A stretch of DNA of 30,939 bases from WJMD01 sp964596015. Its GTDB lineage: Bacteria > Joyebacterota > Joyebacteria > Joyebacterales > Joyebacteraceae. The notes beneath the pieces are model-generated. The model worked only from the letters and a program-made list of their open reading frames with translations. It had not been told where the DNA came from and ran no database searches. A program made the position numbers and the translations under genes. Location: NCBI GenBank assembly GCA_964596015.1, contig CAZQSB010000030.1:1-30939 (forward strand), given 5' to 3'. Below are positions 7,455 through 16,165 of the stretch, in pieces; within the stretch, counting starts at the first letter, position 1; every line of letters begins with the position of its first letter.

Positions 7455-8852
7455 GTGTCACGACGAGACCTGACCAAGCGGAGCGCCGGACGGTTGTACA
7501 GCGCGCTTCCGGTGTGGGGGCAGACACTCGCCGTCAACGCGTTCGGCGTGAGGAATCTCCTCCGGAAGGCGGCCTGGAACAGGTATCTCGCGAGCATCGA
7601 GTTCACGGAGCGGCTTCCCCGCGAGAAGCAGGTCGAGCTCGTGGCCGACCGACTTCGCAGCATCCTCTCCCACGCGGTGAGAACGGTTCCCCGATACAGG
7701 GACTACTCGCATCTGCTGCGGGACATCGAGCATCCCGACTCCGACGTCTTCGCGCTCCTCACGGAGTTCCCGATCGTCGAAAGGTCCGACGTCGTGGACG
7801 ACCCCGAGGCGTTCCAGTCCGAGGAGCCTGGCACCGGCGACATCGTGAAGACGATCACGTCGGGGACGACGGGCTCGCCGTTCACGACACGGATGAGCAT
7901 CGACACGTTCACGAAGACCGATGCGCTCTGGTGGAGACGGAACATCTGGTCGGGCTACCGAAGCGGCGACTGGATCGCGCGACTCGTGGGCGACCCCATC
8001 GTCCCGATTTCCGACTCCTCCCCACGGAAGCCGTGGCGCGTCTCGTGGGTCGACCGTCGCATCTACTTCTCCACGTTCCACCTGAACCGCGACGCCGCGA
8101 TGACATACGTTGATGTTCTCGAGCAGCGACGCCCCGACTTCATCATGGGGTATCCCTCTTCTCTTGAGATACTCTCGTCCTTCTGCGCCGACGAGGGAAG
8201 GAGGCTTGACTGGACGCCGAAGGCGGTGTGGTTCTCCAGCGAGCCGATGCTCGACCATCAGCGGGCCATAGTGTCGCGCGTGTTCGGCGCACCGATCCGA
8301 GGGCTCTACGGCTGCGCCGAGCGGCTCATCTCAGCGTCCCAGTGCGACAGCGAGGGCTATCACCTTTCGCTCGTCGATGGATTCGCGGAGGGTCAGTTCG
8401 GCATCCTGCCGGCTTCGGACCCCGCGCTTCTCACGTCTCTCATGAACCGTGTCATGCCCTTCGTGAGATACAGGCTGGGTGATGTCCTCACGTTCAAGCC
8501 GTCAACCACCTGCCCGTGCGGGCGGACGCTTCCCCTCATCGAGCCGGTCATCACGAAGCTCCAGGACTGGCTCGAGACGCCCACGGGGCGGAGGATCTCG
8601 CCGAGCGCTGTCAGCTGGAACTTCCAGGATCTGCCCGGGGTGAGACGCTCACAGGTAGCACAGGTGGACGATGGCACGATTGTTGTACGTATTGACGCGG
8701 ATGATGAAGCTGTGGCCGCGGTGTCGGATACGATCCGCGAGCGCCTGGAGAAGCTCTTCTTCGGCGAAATGGACATCGAGATCATCCGAACTCAGGACAT
8801 CGACATGATGGAGTCCGGCAAGGCGAAGTTCGTTGTCCGTGAGAATCGGTAG
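7455..8852 (+). CDS. PaaK/CapK-like adenylate-forming enzyme
   Basis: A 465-residue protein of the phenylacetate-CoA ligase-like group (COG1541), often named CapK in polysaccharide loci. The ATP-binding loop SGTTGSP starts at residue 136. GLYGCAERL and the RYRLGDVLTF motif before the C-terminal AMP-binding subdomain are present, with CPCGRTLP between them. Such enzymes activate a carboxylate as an acyl-adenylate; here the substrate might be a carboxylated sugar or an acyl group added to a glycan, but that is inference. Translation starts at GTG 7455 after GGGAGAG. No aromatic-degradation genes are nearby, which argues against true phenylacetate catabolism. Confidence 0.85.
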   Translation: MSRRDLTKRSAGRLYSALPVWGQTLAVNAFGVRNLLRKAAWNRYLASIEFTERLPREKQVELVADRLRSILSHAVRTVPRYRDYSHLLRDIEHPDSDVFALLTEFPIVERSDVVDDPEAFQSEEPGTGDIVKTITSGTTGSPFTTRMSIDTFTKTDALWWRRNIWSGYRSGDWIARLVGDPIVPISDSSPRKPWRVSWVDRRIYFSTFHLNRDAAMTYVDVLEQRRPDFIMGYPSSLEILSSFCADEGRRLDWTPKAVWFSSEPMLDHQRAIVSRVFGAPIRGLYGCAERLISASQCDSEGYHLSLVDGFAEGQFGILPASDPALLTSLMNRVMPFVRYRLGDVLTFKPSTTCPCGRTLPLIEPVITKLQDWLETPTGRRISPSAVSWNFQDLPGVRRSQVAQVDDGTIVVRIDADDEAVAAVSDTIRERLEKLFFGEMDIEIIRTQDIDMMESGKAKFVVRENR

Positions 8853-8868
8853 AAGGGACCCTTGGTTC

Positions 8869-11016
8869 ATGAGGCAGCTCACGCAGAAGCTCAAGGAAGG
8901 ACAGCCACGCATACTCGATGTCCCGACGCCGGTCGTCGCCCCGGGGACCGTGCTCGTGAGGTCCCACTTCTCCGTCATCAGCGCCGGCACGGAGTCGAGC
9001 ACCGTGAGCGCCGCGAGGAAGAGCTACATCGGGAAGGTGAAGGAGCGGCCTCAGCAGGCGAAGCAGGTCCTCGACACGCTCAGAACGAAGGGCATCGTCC
9101 AGACCTATCGCGCCGTCATGAAGAAGCTCGATGCGCACTCTCCCCTGGGCTACAGCTGCGCGGGTGAGGTCGTCGAGGTCGCGCCCGACGTCACGGGCTT
9201 CGCCCCGGGCGACCGCGTCGCGTGTGGAGGCGCGGGGTACGCGAACCACGCCGAGTACGTCGTGGTGCCCGAGAACCTCTGCGTCAAGCTCCCGGAGGAC
9301 GCGCGTCTCGACCGCGCCGCCTACAACACGGTCGGAGCCATCGCGCTCCAGGGACTCCGCCAGGCCGACCTCCGGCTCGGCGAGACCGTCGTCGTCATCG
9401 GACTCGGGCTTCTCGGACAGCTGACCGGTCTCATGGCGCGCGCAGCGGGGCAGCGGGTCATCGGCATCGACGTCCGGGAAGGACCCGTCGAGCTGGCGCG
9501 CGAGCACTGCGCCGACGCCGCCTTCACGACCGACACACCGGGCCTTGCGCAGACGGTCCACGAGATGACCGGCGGCATCGGTGCCGACGCGGTCGTCATC
9601 ACGGCGGCCACATCGAGCGACCAGCCCATCAACATGGCGGGCGAGCTTCTCAAGCGGAAGGGCGTCGTGGTCATCGTCGGGAACGTCCCGACGAACTTTG
9701 AGCGCGACACCTACTACAAGAAGGAGCTTGACCTCCGCATGTCCTGCTCGTACGGCCCGGGCCGCTACGACCCGGACTACGAGGAGGGGGGCCACGACTA
9801 CCCGGCCGACTACGTCCGCTGGACCGAGAACAGGAACATGCAGGCCTTCCAGGAGCTCATCCAGTCGGGACGCATCGACATCGACTACGTCACGACGCAC
9901 CGCTTCTCGCTCGAGGACGCGCCCAAGGCCTACGACCTCATTCTGGAAGGCGACGAGCAGTACCTCGGGATGCTCATCGAGTACGACGTCTCGAAGCCGA
10001 GGCCGAAGAACAGGATCGAGACCGGCGGGAAGCGCGTCGAGGGCGACATCGGGGTCGCCTTCATCGGCGCGGGAAGCTACGCGATGAACAACCTGCTCCC
10101 GAACCTGGGCGAGAAGGGCGTGGCGCTGAAGGGCGTCATGACGGCGACCGGGACCGGCGCGCGTTCGGTCGCGGACCGCTACGGCTTCGAGTTCTGCACC
10201 TCGGACGACGACGACATCTGGAAGGACGAATCGATCAACACGGTCTTCGTCGCGACGAGGCACAACACGCACGCCGAGTACGTCATGAAGGCCTTGAAGG
10301 CCGGGCGGAACGTCTTCGTCGAGAAGCCGCTCTGCCTCACGGTCGAGGAGCTCGAGGAGATCGCCGACGAGGTCAGAGAGCCCTCAGGCGACGAGAAGCC
10401 TCCGCTTCTCATGGTCGGCTACAATCGCCGCTTCTCGCCCCTGACCGCCGCGCTCAAGGAGCGCCTGGGTGAGGGGCCGATGTCGATGATCTACCGCGTG
10501 AACGCGGGCTCCATGCCGGCGGACCACTGGATGCAGCAGTCCGAGATCGGCGGTGGTAGGATCATCGGGGAGGCCTGTCACTTCGTGGACTATCTCATCT
10601 TCATGAACGGCTCGCTTCCGATCGAGGTCTACGCCACGCAGATGGAGGAGCCGGAGCACCTCGGCGACACGGTGAACATCTCGCTCCGGTTCGAGAACGG
10701 CTCCATCGGAACGGTCTCCTACTTCGCGAACGGCGGGAAGTCGCTTCCGAAGGAGTACGTTGAGATCCACAGGGCCGGCACAACGGGCGTCCTGCATGAC
10801 TTCAAGGAGCTGAAGGTCTACGGCGGCGGGAAGCCGAGCGTCAAGCGGCTGGCTTCGCAGAACAAGGGACAGCCGCAGATGATGAAGGCCGTTCTCGAGG
10901 CGGTCCGCGAGGGGAGGCCCTCACCGATCCCGTTCGACGAGCTCTACGCCGGGACCTTGATGACGCTGAAGGCCATCGAGTGCTTCTCGACGCGTCAGGT
11001 CTTCCGGACATCCTGA
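8869..11016 (+). CDS. Bi-domain oxidoreductase: zinc-ADH-like plus Gfo/Idh/MocA
   Basis: A 715-residue natural fusion of two NAD(P)-dependent dehydrogenases. Residues 1 to about 375 are a medium-chain alcohol-dehydrogenase-like half with a Rossmann motif GLGLLG at 178-183. From about residue 395 comes a Gfo/Idh/MocA half with GAGSYA starting at 400 and the catalytic EKP at 485-487. Such fusions are recurrent in bacterial polysaccharide clusters, where an oxidation/reduction pair on a sugar is assumed but rarely shown. The ATG at 8869 is favoured, with AAGGG 11 bases upstream and MRQL as a typical beginning; a GTG at 8833 would overlap the upstream gene. The ADH half lacks an obvious structural-zinc cysteine cluster. 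Its adjacency to the adenylating enzyme suggests they act on one substrate. Confidence 0.88.
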   Translation: MRQLTQKLKEGQPRILDVPTPVVAPGTVLVRSHFSVISAGTESSTVSAARKSYIGKVKERPQQAKQVLDTLRTKGIVQTYRAVMKKLDAHSPLGYSCAGEVVEVAPDVTGFAPGDRVACGGAGYANHAEYVVVPENLCVKLPEDARLDRAAYNTVGAIALQGLRQADLRLGETVVVIGLGLLGQLTGLMARAAGQRVIGIDVREGPVELAREHCADAAFTTDTPGLAQTVHEMTGGIGADAVVITAATSSDQPINMAGELLKRKGVVVIVGNVPTNFERDTYYKKELDLRMSCSYGPGRYDPDYEEGGHDYPADYVRWTENRNMQAFQELIQSGRIDIDYVTTHRFSLEDAPKAYDLILEGDEQYLGMLIEYDVSKPRPKNRIETGGKRVEGDIGVAFIGAGSYAMNNLLPNLGEKGVALKGVMTATGTGARSVADRYGFEFCTSDDDDIWKDESINTVFVATRHNTHAEYVMKALKAGRNVFVEKPLCLTVEELEEIADEVREPSGDEKPPLLMVGYNRRFSPLTAALKERLGEGPMSMIYRVNAGSMPADHWMQQSEIGGGRIIGEACHFVDYLIFMNGSLPIEVYATQMEEPEHLGDTVNISLRFENGSIGTVSYFANGGKSLPKEYVEIHRAGTTGVLHDFKELKVYGGGKPSVKRLASQNKGQPQMMKAVLEAVREGRPSPIPFDELYAGTLMTLKAIECFSTRQVFRTS

Positions 11017-11032
11017 GGGGGAGAGAGCCTCG

Positions 11033-12112
11033 ATGCCTCTCGGCGTGACGCTCGTCGGCCACTACCCGCCCCCCTTCGGAGGGGTCGCGACGCTTCTGCG
11101 GCAGATGGAGTCGGCGCTCGAGGGCGCGGGATGCCGCGTCGAGATCTTCAACCTCGGACATGGGCGTCCCGACGGCGCCAACGTCAGGAACTTCGACACG
11201 ACGAACAGACTGCGCGAGGCGCTGGAGCTTCGCTCCGCCGTCGCGGAGTCGACCAGCGACATCTTCCACTACGTGTCCGCGAGCTATCGTTCGTTCTGGC
11301 TGGCGTCCGTCTTCGCGGCGCTGACGTCGCTTCAGGGGCGCCGCCTCGTGATGTCGTTCGTCGGCGGCGCGTTCCCCGACTTCATCGGGACGCTCTCGCC
11401 CGTGAAGCGCTGGTGGGCGCGGAGGACGCTTCGCCGCGCGAACGCGCTCATCGCCTGCAACGACGAGATCGCGGACGCGCTCGAGTCGCTCGACGTTCGG
11501 ACGCCGCTGCACCGGATCACGAACAGCTTCCCCATGAGCGCGGAGGGGGCGCCGCTGCCGGACGACGTCGCGGCGTTCGTGGAGGCGCATTCTCCGGTCG
11601 TCAGCACGACCGGAGCGGCCGCGCCCGAGTACGGTCTCACGGGCGCCGTTCGGGGCGTCTCGGCCGCCCGTCGCGAGTTCCCGGACGTCGGGTTCGTCGT
11701 GGTCCTGACGCGCTACGGCACTGGTGAGCACGAGGCCGAGATCATGCGCGTCATCGAGGAGGAGGAACTCGACGGGAATGTCCTCGTGACGAGGGAGCTC
11801 CCCGACTTCACGACGCTCCTCGCGGCCTCAGACGCTTTCTTAAGAAGCGCGCTCGTCGACGGCGACTCGATGTCGGTGCGCGAGGCGCTGGCGCTCGGGC
11901 TGCCGACGGTGGCCAGCGACACGGCATTCAGGCCCGAGGGAGTCATCAAGTACCGGAAAGACGACGTCGGGGACATGGCGCAGAAGCTCGCGTTCGCTTT
12001 CCGCCGCGGGACGGCCGACGCGAAGCTCGCGCGCGAGGAGAGCGAGCGGAACCTCGAAGCGCTGCTCGACGTCTACAGGGAAGTCGTGGGAACCGACGCG
12101 CGCGGCATGTGA
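11033..12112 (+). CDS. Family 4-like glycosyltransferase with altered donor motif
   Basis: A 359-residue GT-B protein. The N-terminus (VGHYPPPFGGVATLLRQM) has the glycine-rich loop of GT4 enzymes, and the C-terminal half matches a nucleotide-sugar-binding domain. At the usual EX7E site it reads DGDSMSVRE (Asp276 and Glu284), so the first glutamate is replaced by aspartate with the spacing kept. That may be tolerated or may change donor handling. The ATG at 11033 follows GGGGGAG. It lies between the bi-domain oxidoreductase and a nucleotide-sugar dehydratase with short gaps, in one operon. It probably transfers a sugar made by the downstream enzymes. Confidence 0.85.
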   Translation: MPLGVTLVGHYPPPFGGVATLLRQMESALEGAGCRVEIFNLGHGRPDGANVRNFDTTNRLREALELRSAVAESTSDIFHYVSASYRSFWLASVFAALTSLQGRRLVMSFVGGAFPDFIGTLSPVKRWWARRTLRRANALIACNDEIADALESLDVRTPLHRITNSFPMSAEGAPLPDDVAAFVEAHSPVVSTTGAAAPEYGLTGAVRGVSAARREFPDVGFVVVLTRYGTGEHEAEIMRVIEEEELDGNVLVTRELPDFTTLLAASDAFLRSALVDGDSMSVREALALGLPTVASDTAFRPEGVIKYRKDDVGDMAQKLAFAFRRGTADAKLAREESERNLEALLDVYREVVGTDARGM

Positions 12113-12134
12113 GCGCGCGCGGAGAGGAGAGACG

Positions 12135-13127
12135 ATGTCCTGGAGCGGAAAGATGGTCCTCGTGACCGGCGCGGGAGGCTTCATCGGCAGCCATCTCGTC
12201 GGCCTTCTCGCCGACGAGGGAGCGGAGGTCCGCGCGTTCGTCCACTACAACAGCCGCGGCGACCGGGGGAACCTCGAGTTCCTGTCCGCCGAGCAGACGG
12301 AGCGCGTCGAGGTCGTCATGGGGAACGTCGAAGACGCGGGCTCGGTCGATGTCGCGGTCGAGGGCGTCGACTGCGTGTTCCACCTGGCGGCGCTCATCGG
12401 GATTCCCTACAGCTACATCGCGCCCAGAAGTTACGTGGCGACCAACGTGAGCGGCACCCTGAACGTCCTCGAGGCCGTGAAGCGCCATGGGACGCCCCGC
12501 ATGGTCCACACCTCGACCAGCGAGGCCTACGGGACGGCGCTCTACGTCCCCATCGACGAGAAGCACCCGCTCCAGGGACAGTCACCGTACAGCGCCACGA
12601 AGATCGGCGCCGACAAACTGGCAGAGAGCTACTACCGCAGCTTCGGGACGCCGGTCGCGACCATCAGGCCGTTCAACACGTTCGGGCCGAGGCAGTCGGC
12701 GCGCGCGGTCATCCCGACCATCATCTCGCAGCTTCTCTCGGGCAGGGGCGTGGTGCGCCTCGGGTCGCTCTCGCCCGAGCGGGACCTGACGTACGTCGAG
12801 GACACGGCGCGCGGGTTCATGGCCGTCGCAGGGAGCGACGCCGCGCTCGGTGAGGTCACGAACGTCGGCCGCGGGAGCGCCGTGACCATCGGCCGGCTCG
12901 CCGAGATGCTGGTCGAGATGGTCGACCCCGACGCGACGATCGAGTCCGTCGAGGAGCGCGTGCGGCCGGACAGGAGCGAAGTGATGCAGCTCGTCTGCGA
13001 CAACTCGAAGGCGAAGGAGTCCCTCGGCTGGGAGCCGACGGTGTCTCTGGAGGAGGGCCTCCGCCGCACGGTCGAGTTCGTCCGCGAGCACCTCGAGCTC
13101 TACCGGCCGGAGGAGTATACGGTCTAG
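12135..13127 (+). CDS. LegB-like NAD-dependent nucleotide-sugar 4,6-dehydratase
   Basis: An extended short-chain dehydrogenase of 330 residues. The cofactor motif GAGGFIG is at 12-18 and the catalytic YSATK at Tyr152 and Lys156, with TSTSEAYG just before. The segments FVHYNSRGDRGN, PIDEKHPLQGQSPYS and RPFNTFGPRQSARAVIPT closely recall LegB, the UDP-GlcNAc 4,6-dehydratase of legionaminic acid synthesis. It should convert an NDP-hexose to the 4-keto-6-deoxy form. No aminotransferase, acetyltransferase or NeuB-type synthase is present here, so a complete legionaminic acid pathway is not supported by this window. The start has GGAGAGGAGAG just upstream. Confidence 0.87.
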   Translation: MSWSGKMVLVTGAGGFIGSHLVGLLADEGAEVRAFVHYNSRGDRGNLEFLSAEQTERVEVVMGNVEDAGSVDVAVEGVDCVFHLAALIGIPYSYIAPRSYVATNVSGTLNVLEAVKRHGTPRMVHTSTSEAYGTALYVPIDEKHPLQGQSPYSATKIGADKLAESYYRSFGTPVATIRPFNTFGPRQSARAVIPTIISQLLSGRGVVRLGSLSPERDLTYVEDTARGFMAVAGSDAALGEVTNVGRGSAVTIGRLAEMLVEMVDPDATIESVEERVRPDRSEVMQLVCDNSKAKESLGWEPTVSLEEGLRRTVEFVREHLELYRPEEYTV

Positions 13128-13217
13128 CTCGGCGTCACTGCGCGGCGGGCGCGGATGCTCGCGCTCAGAGCTTCGAACGCGCCATCGCGCAGCGGGCCAA
13201 CCCAGGGAGGAAGCGAC

Positions 13218-13925
13218 ATGCGAGCAGTTCTGCTGGCCGGAGGAAAGGGGACGCGGCTGAGGCCGTTCACGACGACGATCCCGAAGCCGCTCGTCCCGGT
13301 CGGCGACATCCCGATCATGGAACTTCTCCTGAGGCAGCTCTCCTCGCGGGGCTGCGACCGCGTGACGGTGGCCGTAGGGCACATGGCCCAGCTCATCATG
13401 GCCTACTTCGGGGACGGCTCGAAGTGGGACCTCTCCATCGACTACTCCATCGAGGACGAGCCCCTGAACACCATCGGCCCCCTGAAGCTCATTCCGGACC
13501 TGCCCGAGCACTTCCTTGTCATGAACGGCGACCTCCTGACCGACCTCGACATGTCGAAGCTCTATGAAGCGCATGTCGAAAGCGGCGCGGCCGGAACCGT
13601 TGCCACCTACGAGCGCGACGTCCGGATCGACTTCGGGGTCCTGAGCTACGACGCCGAAAGCCGCCGGGTGACGGGATTCATCGAGAAGCCTGTTGAGCAC
13701 TTCAGCGTCAGCATGGGCATCTACGCGTTCTCGCGCGACATCCTCGATCTCGTTCCCGACGGCGAGCCGTTCGGCTTCGACGAGCTCATGCTCGCTTCCA
13801 TCGACCGGGGTCTCGATGTCAGGGCCTTCCCGCACGACGGATACTGGCTGGACATCGGGCGTCCCGACGATTACGACCGCGCGAACAGGGACGTCGAAGC
13901 GGTCATCAAGCGGGTCCTCGGCTGA
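13218..13925 (+). CDS. Sugar-1-phosphate nucleotidylyltransferase
   Basis: A 235-residue GT-A-like nucleotidyltransferase with the signature GGKGTRLRPFT from residue 8, PKPLVPVGDIPI, and the metal-site segment NGDLLTDLD. It should join a sugar 1-phosphate to an NTP, giving a nucleotide sugar and pyrophosphate. It is short and lacks the C-terminal left-handed helix or mannose-isomerase domain of larger relatives. The base may be G, C or dT; the similar position of LegF/PtmE-type enzymes beside LegB-like genes makes CTP or GTP use possible. The ATG at 13218 has GGGAGG upstream; the extended frame from 13155 is not needed. It lies between two nucleotide-sugar SDR genes. Confidence 0.87.
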   Translation: MRAVLLAGGKGTRLRPFTTTIPKPLVPVGDIPIMELLLRQLSSRGCDRVTVAVGHMAQLIMAYFGDGSKWDLSIDYSIEDEPLNTIGPLKLIPDLPEHFLVMNGDLLTDLDMSKLYEAHVESGAAGTVATYERDVRIDFGVLSYDAESRRVTGFIEKPVEHFSVSMGIYAFSRDILDLVPDGEPFGFDELMLASIDRGLDVRAFPHDGYWLDIGRPDDYDRANRDVEAVIKRVLG

Positions 13926-13951
13926 GGCCCCGATTTCCGGGAGGACCATCG

Positions 13952-14878
13952 ATGGCCGCCCAGCGGCTTCTCATCACCGGCGCCACGGGCTTCGTGGGAA
14001 CCGCCGCGGCGCGCTTCTGGCGCGACCGGCGGCCCGACGTCGAGGTGTGGGGCACGAGCGAGAGGCCCGGACCCGGTGAGTTCGCCCCCGGGCGCTACCG
14101 GCAGGTCGACATCCGCGATGCCGACGCCGTCCGGTCGCTCGTCGACGAGGTCCGGCCGGCGCAGGTTCTCCATCTCGCGAGCCTCATAGCGGGGAACGAT
14201 CTCGAGGCCTTTCTCGCGGTCAATGTCCTCGGCACCGACCGGCTCTACGAGGCGCTCGCCGCCGTCTCGCCCGGAGCGTCCGTCGTCCAGGTCGCATCCG
14301 CGGCGATGTACGGCCGCATCCACGGTGACGAGCTGCCGATCAGCGAGAAGCAACCTTTCCGGCCCGTCACCGCCTACGCAGTGAGCAAGGTCGCGCAGGA
14401 GTACCTCTCGGTCGCGTCCGGCTACTCGCGGGAGCTTCGGATCGTCCGGGCGCGGGCGTTCAACATGCTGGGTCCCGGACAGCCCGAGCAGCTTGTGCCG
14501 ATGACGTTCGTGCGTCAGATTCGTGACGTGGCCGAGGGTCGCGCCGACCGCGTCAGGGTCGGCCTGACCAGCGCGCGGCGCGACTTCGTCGACGTCCGTG
14601 ACGCCGTCGCCGCCTTCGCCCTGATGTTCACTCAGGGAGCGCCGGGGGAAGCGTACAACATCGCCTCGGGACGGGACGTCTCGGTCGACGAGATCATCGA
14701 CGGGCTCTTCGAGATCGCCGGCATCCGGGTCGAGCTCGAAGTGGACCAGAGGAGGCTCCGCCCGGTCGACGTTCCGGTGGTCCGCGCCGACATCACGAAG
14801 GCCCGGAGCGAGCTCGGGTGGGAGCCCGAGATCGGGCTCCGGAGTTCCCTCGAAGACATGTGGAGAGAGATGACGTGA
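13952..14878 (+). CDS. RMD-like NDP-4-keto-6-deoxyhexose reductase/epimerase
   Basis: A 308-residue extended SDR with GATGFVG at 10-16 and the catalytic YAVSK at Tyr142 and Lys146. The segments RAFNMLGPGQPEQLVP, RRDFVDVRDAV and GEAYNIASG are typical of GDP-6-deoxy-D-lyxo-4-hexulose reductases (RMD) and related NDP-sugar epimerases. It could reduce or epimerise the 4-keto product of the upstream dehydratase. GGGAGG precedes the ATG. Its stop codon overlaps the GTG start of the next gene. The exact sugar remains open. Confidence 0.85.
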   Translation: MAAQRLLITGATGFVGTAAARFWRDRRPDVEVWGTSERPGPGEFAPGRYRQVDIRDADAVRSLVDEVRPAQVLHLASLIAGNDLEAFLAVNVLGTDRLYEALAAVSPGASVVQVASAAMYGRIHGDELPISEKQPFRPVTAYAVSKVAQEYLSVASGYSRELRIVRARAFNMLGPGQPEQLVPMTFVRQIRDVAEGRADRVRVGLTSARRDFVDVRDAVAAFALMFTQGAPGEAYNIASGRDVSVDEIIDGLFEIAGIRVELEVDQRRLRPVDVPVVRADITKARSELGWEPEIGLRSSLEDMWREMT

Positions 14879-15648
14879 AGGCTTTGCGTACCGGCGTTCA
14901 GCTGCTGTTCCTTGCGGGCGTGGTCGCGCTTCTCGTGCGCGGTCTCATGGGCGACACGCCGCACGACTGCGAAACCTACTGCCCGTTCGGCGGGCTCGCG
15001 GCGCTCTATCCGCTCGCCCGATACAACATCTACAACTGCCGCCTCACGGAGCTCAACGTGGCGCTTCTCGTTTCGACGGTCGCGCTCGGCCTCGCGGCGA
15101 AGAAGTCGTTCTGTGGGTGGATATGCCCGCTGGGGACGGTGCAGGAGTGGATAGGACGCGCCGGCCGCACGCGCTGGGGCCGCTGGCTTCACGTGCCGGA
15201 CCGACTCGACCGCTACGGCGTCTTTCTTCGCTACGGGGTCCTGGCGGCCGTCCTGACGCTCACCTGGACCGTGTGGCAGGGCGACCTCGGTTTCCGCGCG
15301 TACGACCCGTACTACATCATCTTCTCGTGGAACGGTCACGGGACGATGCCGTGGAGCATCTGGGTGGCCGTCGGGTTCCTCGCCGCGGCGTTCGTGACGC
15401 CTCTCTTCTGGTGCCGGTACTTCTGTCCGCTGGGCGCGGTGCTCGACCCTTTCAGCAGGTGCGGGGCGCTGAGGCTCAGAAGGGACAAGGACAAGTGCAA
15501 CCAGTGCGGCGACTGCGACGACGTCTGCCCGCACCGCATCCCGGTCTCGGAGATGGACCAGGTGACGGCGAGGAACTGCACCAACTGCATGGAGTGCGTC
15601 TCCGCCTGCAGGCTGAACGCGCTCGAGCTCTCGTGGTACGGGAAGTGA
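14875..15648 (+). CDS. NapH-like membrane polyferredoxin
   Basis: A 257-residue protein with about five hydrophobic helices and a cytoplasmic-type ferredoxin tail. It has three CX3CP motifs (Cys32/36, Cys80/84, Cys180/184) and two 4Fe-4S sites of the form CX2CX2CX3C (Cys208-218 and Cys235-245). The layout matches the NapH/NosR/YccM group, which pass electrons through the membrane, usually from quinol or flavin to a periplasmic partner. GTG at 14875 overlaps the previous stop (GTGA) and GGAGAGAG precedes it. A redox protein translationally coupled to sugar-nucleotide genes is unexpected. The next gene, a membrane-anchored HMA-like protein, is the likeliest partner. No reductase or cytochrome gene is nearby. 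Confidence 0.85.
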   Translation: MKALRTGVQLLFLAGVVALLVRGLMGDTPHDCETYCPFGGLAALYPLARYNIYNCRLTELNVALLVSTVALGLAAKKSFCGWICPLGTVQEWIGRAGRTRWGRWLHVPDRLDRYGVFLRYGVLAAVLTLTWTVWQGDLGFRAYDPYYIIFSWNGHGTMPWSIWVAVGFLAAAFVTPLFWCRYFCPLGAVLDPFSRCGALRLRRDKDKCNQCGDCDDVCPHRIPVSEMDQVTARNCTNCMECVSACRLNALELSWYGK

Positions 15649-15658
15649 GGTGAGCTCC

Positions 15659-16030
15659 GTGCCGAAGGTCGTCTGGATTCCTGTCCTCATCGCCGCGCTC
15701 ATCATCGTCGCCTTCGCGACGACGAACGCGTACCGCGTTCCGACGTTCGAGCATCGCTTCGCAGAGTCCTCGGGGGAGACGGCATCGGTCCGCTTCGTGG
15801 TCGACGGCGTCCGCTGCCGCGGCACGGCGGCCGGCTTCGCGAACATGATCGGCGAGGTCCCGGGAGTTCTCGGTCTCACGACGTATGCCCGGTCCAATGA
15901 GGCGTTCGTCGAGTACGATCCCGAGGAGACCTCACCCGACGAGATCGAAGCCGCGTTCTCGAAGACCGTCGAGCGGGACGGCGTGCTCTACCAGTACTTC
16001 AGCGCCGTCGAGCGCGAGGAGCTGGAGTAG
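15659..16030 (+). CDS. Membrane-anchored HMA-like protein with a single cysteine
   Basis: A protein of about 123 residues: one N-terminal hydrophobic helix (about residues 4-24), then an extracytoplasmic ferredoxin-like fold resembling a heavy-metal-associated domain. The expected metal loop reads VDGVRCRGTA, with Cys53 but threonine in place of the second cysteine of CXXC. The later VPGVLGL and VEYDPEETSPDEIEAAF fit the HMA pattern. With only one thiol it may bind metal as a dimer or carry out thiol redox rather than act as a usual copper chaperone. GAGGTGA stands before the GTG at 15659; a start at the GTG at 15650 is possible. The gap to the polyferredoxin gene is ten bases, so they are probably co-translated. 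HMA assignment is moderate. Confidence 0.65.
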   Translation: MPKVVWIPVLIAALIIVAFATTNAYRVPTFEHRFAESSGETASVRFVVDGVRCRGTAAGFANMIGEVPGVLGLTTYARSNEAFVEYDPEETSPDEIEAAFSKTVERDGVLYQYFSAVEREELE

Positions 16031-16165
16031 AGCGCGCGGGAGAGCCGCCGCCCTCGCGCAGCGTGCCGAGGCCCACCGTGACGATGGTCGCGCCCCGATA
16101 CCCGGACAGCCACGCGACGCGGTCCGCGCTCGGCGTCCGGGCCTCGCCACGGTCCCGGCCGGCAT

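Noticed and set aside
8782..10272. Minus-strand frame of 496 codons opposite the bi-domain oxidoreductase
   Set aside because: Arg/Val/Asp-rich shadow translation with no motifs; the opposite strand carries a well-supported gene with Rossmann motifs.
12582..13949. Minus-strand frame of 455 codons across the sugar-nucleotide genes
   Set aside because: It spans two real genes and their intergenic gap, has no recognisable domain, and shows shadow-like composition.
12135..14878. Complete legionaminic or pseudaminic acid pathway
   Set aside because: Only a LegB-like dehydratase and a generic nucleotidyltransferase are present; aminotransferase, acetyltransferase, hydrolysing epimerase and NeuB-type synthase are absent.
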